This document shows, piece after piece, positions 63,596 through 64,000 of a DNA stretch of 64,000 nucleotides. Location of the stretch: assembly GCA_900107185.1 (NCBI GenBank), contig FNPA01000006.1, positions 62,001 to 126,000 of the forward strand. The letters run 5' to 3'. Source of the stretch: Ruminococcaceae bacterium YAD3003. Lineage in GTDB: Bacteria > Bacillota > Clostridia > Saccharofermentanales > Saccharofermentanaceae. The notes beneath the pieces were generated by a model that was given only the letters and a program-made list of their open reading frames with translations, was not told where the DNA came from and searched no databases. How positions within the stretch are numbered: the stretch's first letter is position 1; every line of letters starts with the position of its first letter. A program made the position numbers and the translations under genes.

Positions 63596-64000
63596 ATGAT
63601 TAACAAGATTTCCTTGCCGGACGGATACCAGGTGGTTTGGTCCGACGAGTTCGGCAACAATACTTTAGATAAAACCATATGGTCTGCTGAAGAACGTCGG
63701 TCCGGTTGGATTGACGGTGAGTGCCAGGAGTATTGTGGCGAGAATTGCATATCGGTCAAAGACGGCTATCTCTCGATCAAACCTCATTTAACAACTAATA
63801 ATTCCGGTGAGCCCAGATACTTATCCGGAAGGATCAGTACGCTTGGCAAGAAGGATTTTACTTACGGCAGAATAGTTGCCAGGATGAAGATACCTAAGGC
63901 TAAGGGTCTGGTAAGTTATATCCGACTGATGCCGACAGAAGGCTACGATAAAGAGACGGATAACTATAAGGAGTTCCCTCTTCACGGACAGATCGATTTG
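63596..64000 (+). CDS. GH16-like protein, 3' end outside window, altered catalytic motif
   Basis: 135 residues are visible from ATG 63596; a stop codon two codons upstream bars an earlier start, and no clear ribosome site is present. VVWSDEFGNNTLDKTIWSAE, GWIDGECQEYC, SGRISTLGKKDFTYGRIVARMKIP in pieces match the N-terminal half of GH16 laminarinases. The catalytic GEIDIxE motif begins as GQIDL at the window edge, so the nucleophile glutamate appears to be glutamine. The WPAFWLMP segment is LVSYIRLMP. No signal peptide is seen. It may be a non-catalytic binding protein. Confidence 0.75.
   Translation, partial: MINKISLPDGYQVVWSDEFGNNTLDKTIWSAEERRSGWIDGECQEYCGENCISVKDGYLSIKPHLTTNNSGEPRYLSGRISTLGKKDFTYGRIVARMKIPKAKGLVSYIRLMPTEGYDKETDNYKEFPLHGQIDL

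Noticed and set aside
1-64000. tRNA, rRNA, tmRNA, RNase P RNA, insertion sequences or prophage
   Set aside because: No intergenic stretch showed cloverleaf-like or conserved core sequences and no transposase, integrase or phage structural gene was seen by eye; a tRNAscan and ISfinder run would settle it.

Overview
The window is ordinary chromosomal DNA from a low-to-mid GC Firmicute, most likely a plant-polysaccharide-degrading gut or rumen member of the Clostridia. This is inferred from the Prp/L27 extension pair, SepF with YggS, DUF1385 beside rpmE and prmC, MutS2, a FabT-like MarR next to an acyl carrier protein, a Firmicutes-type LexA box, and several carbohydrate enzymes (GH36, GH2, GH9 with CBM3, GH16). 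I see no rRNA, tRNA, insertion sequence, prophage or cas gene.

Layout. 1-7.9 kb: galactoside uptake and hydrolysis (partial GPH symporter, alpha-galactosidase, GH2 beta-galactosidase), then a HAD phosphatase and a glycerol-1-phosphate dehydrogenase. 8-14.7 kb: a very large GGDEF/EAL protein, a lipoprotein GH9 cellulase and an NAD(P)HX epimerase. 14.7-20.8 kb: a polyamine operon (speA, speE, speB, carboxyspermidine dehydrogenase, nspC) behind a near-consensus promoter and a structured leader of about 370 nt that ends in an intrinsic terminator. 21-23.6 kb: leuS on the minus strand. 23.9-29.7 kb: mreB-like, rho, rpmE, DUF1385, prmC. 29.8-32.3 kb: an ECF sigma, anti-sigma and DUF4097 lipoprotein module with an ECF-type promoter. 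32.5-40.5 kb: glyoxalase-fold protein (minus), ybaK, murC with an unknown membrane protein, the L21-Prp-L27-Obg operon, and an HTH membrane regulator (minus). 40.9-54.9 kb: PAP2-like, AlkD, 1-phosphofructokinase, LexA-controlled uvrB-dnaE, sirtuin, M48 peptidase, lipoprotein, pfkA, mutS2. 55-64 kb: CPBP protease, FabT-like regulator with ACP, lipid kinase, methionine gamma-lyase family, HlyD-like protein with yggS and sepF, DUF47, and the start of a GH16-like gene.

Two things stand out. First, the polyamine leader carries a terminator, a competing antiterminator strand and many small hairpins just upstream of the arginine decarboxylase ribosome binding site, and I cannot assign it to a riboswitch family I know. 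Second, three intergenic regions hold arrays of short inverted repeats. Each locus has its own private arm sequence, but the geometry is shared: units of exactly 28 or 38 nt, separated by 24, 24, 26 or 36 nt, and one array keeps an exact 52-nt period over five positions. A different 32-nt palindromic element occurs twice, identically but in opposite orientation, 33 kb apart.

Limits: everything is read by eye. Family names rest on motifs, and promoters and RNA folds are unaided predictions.
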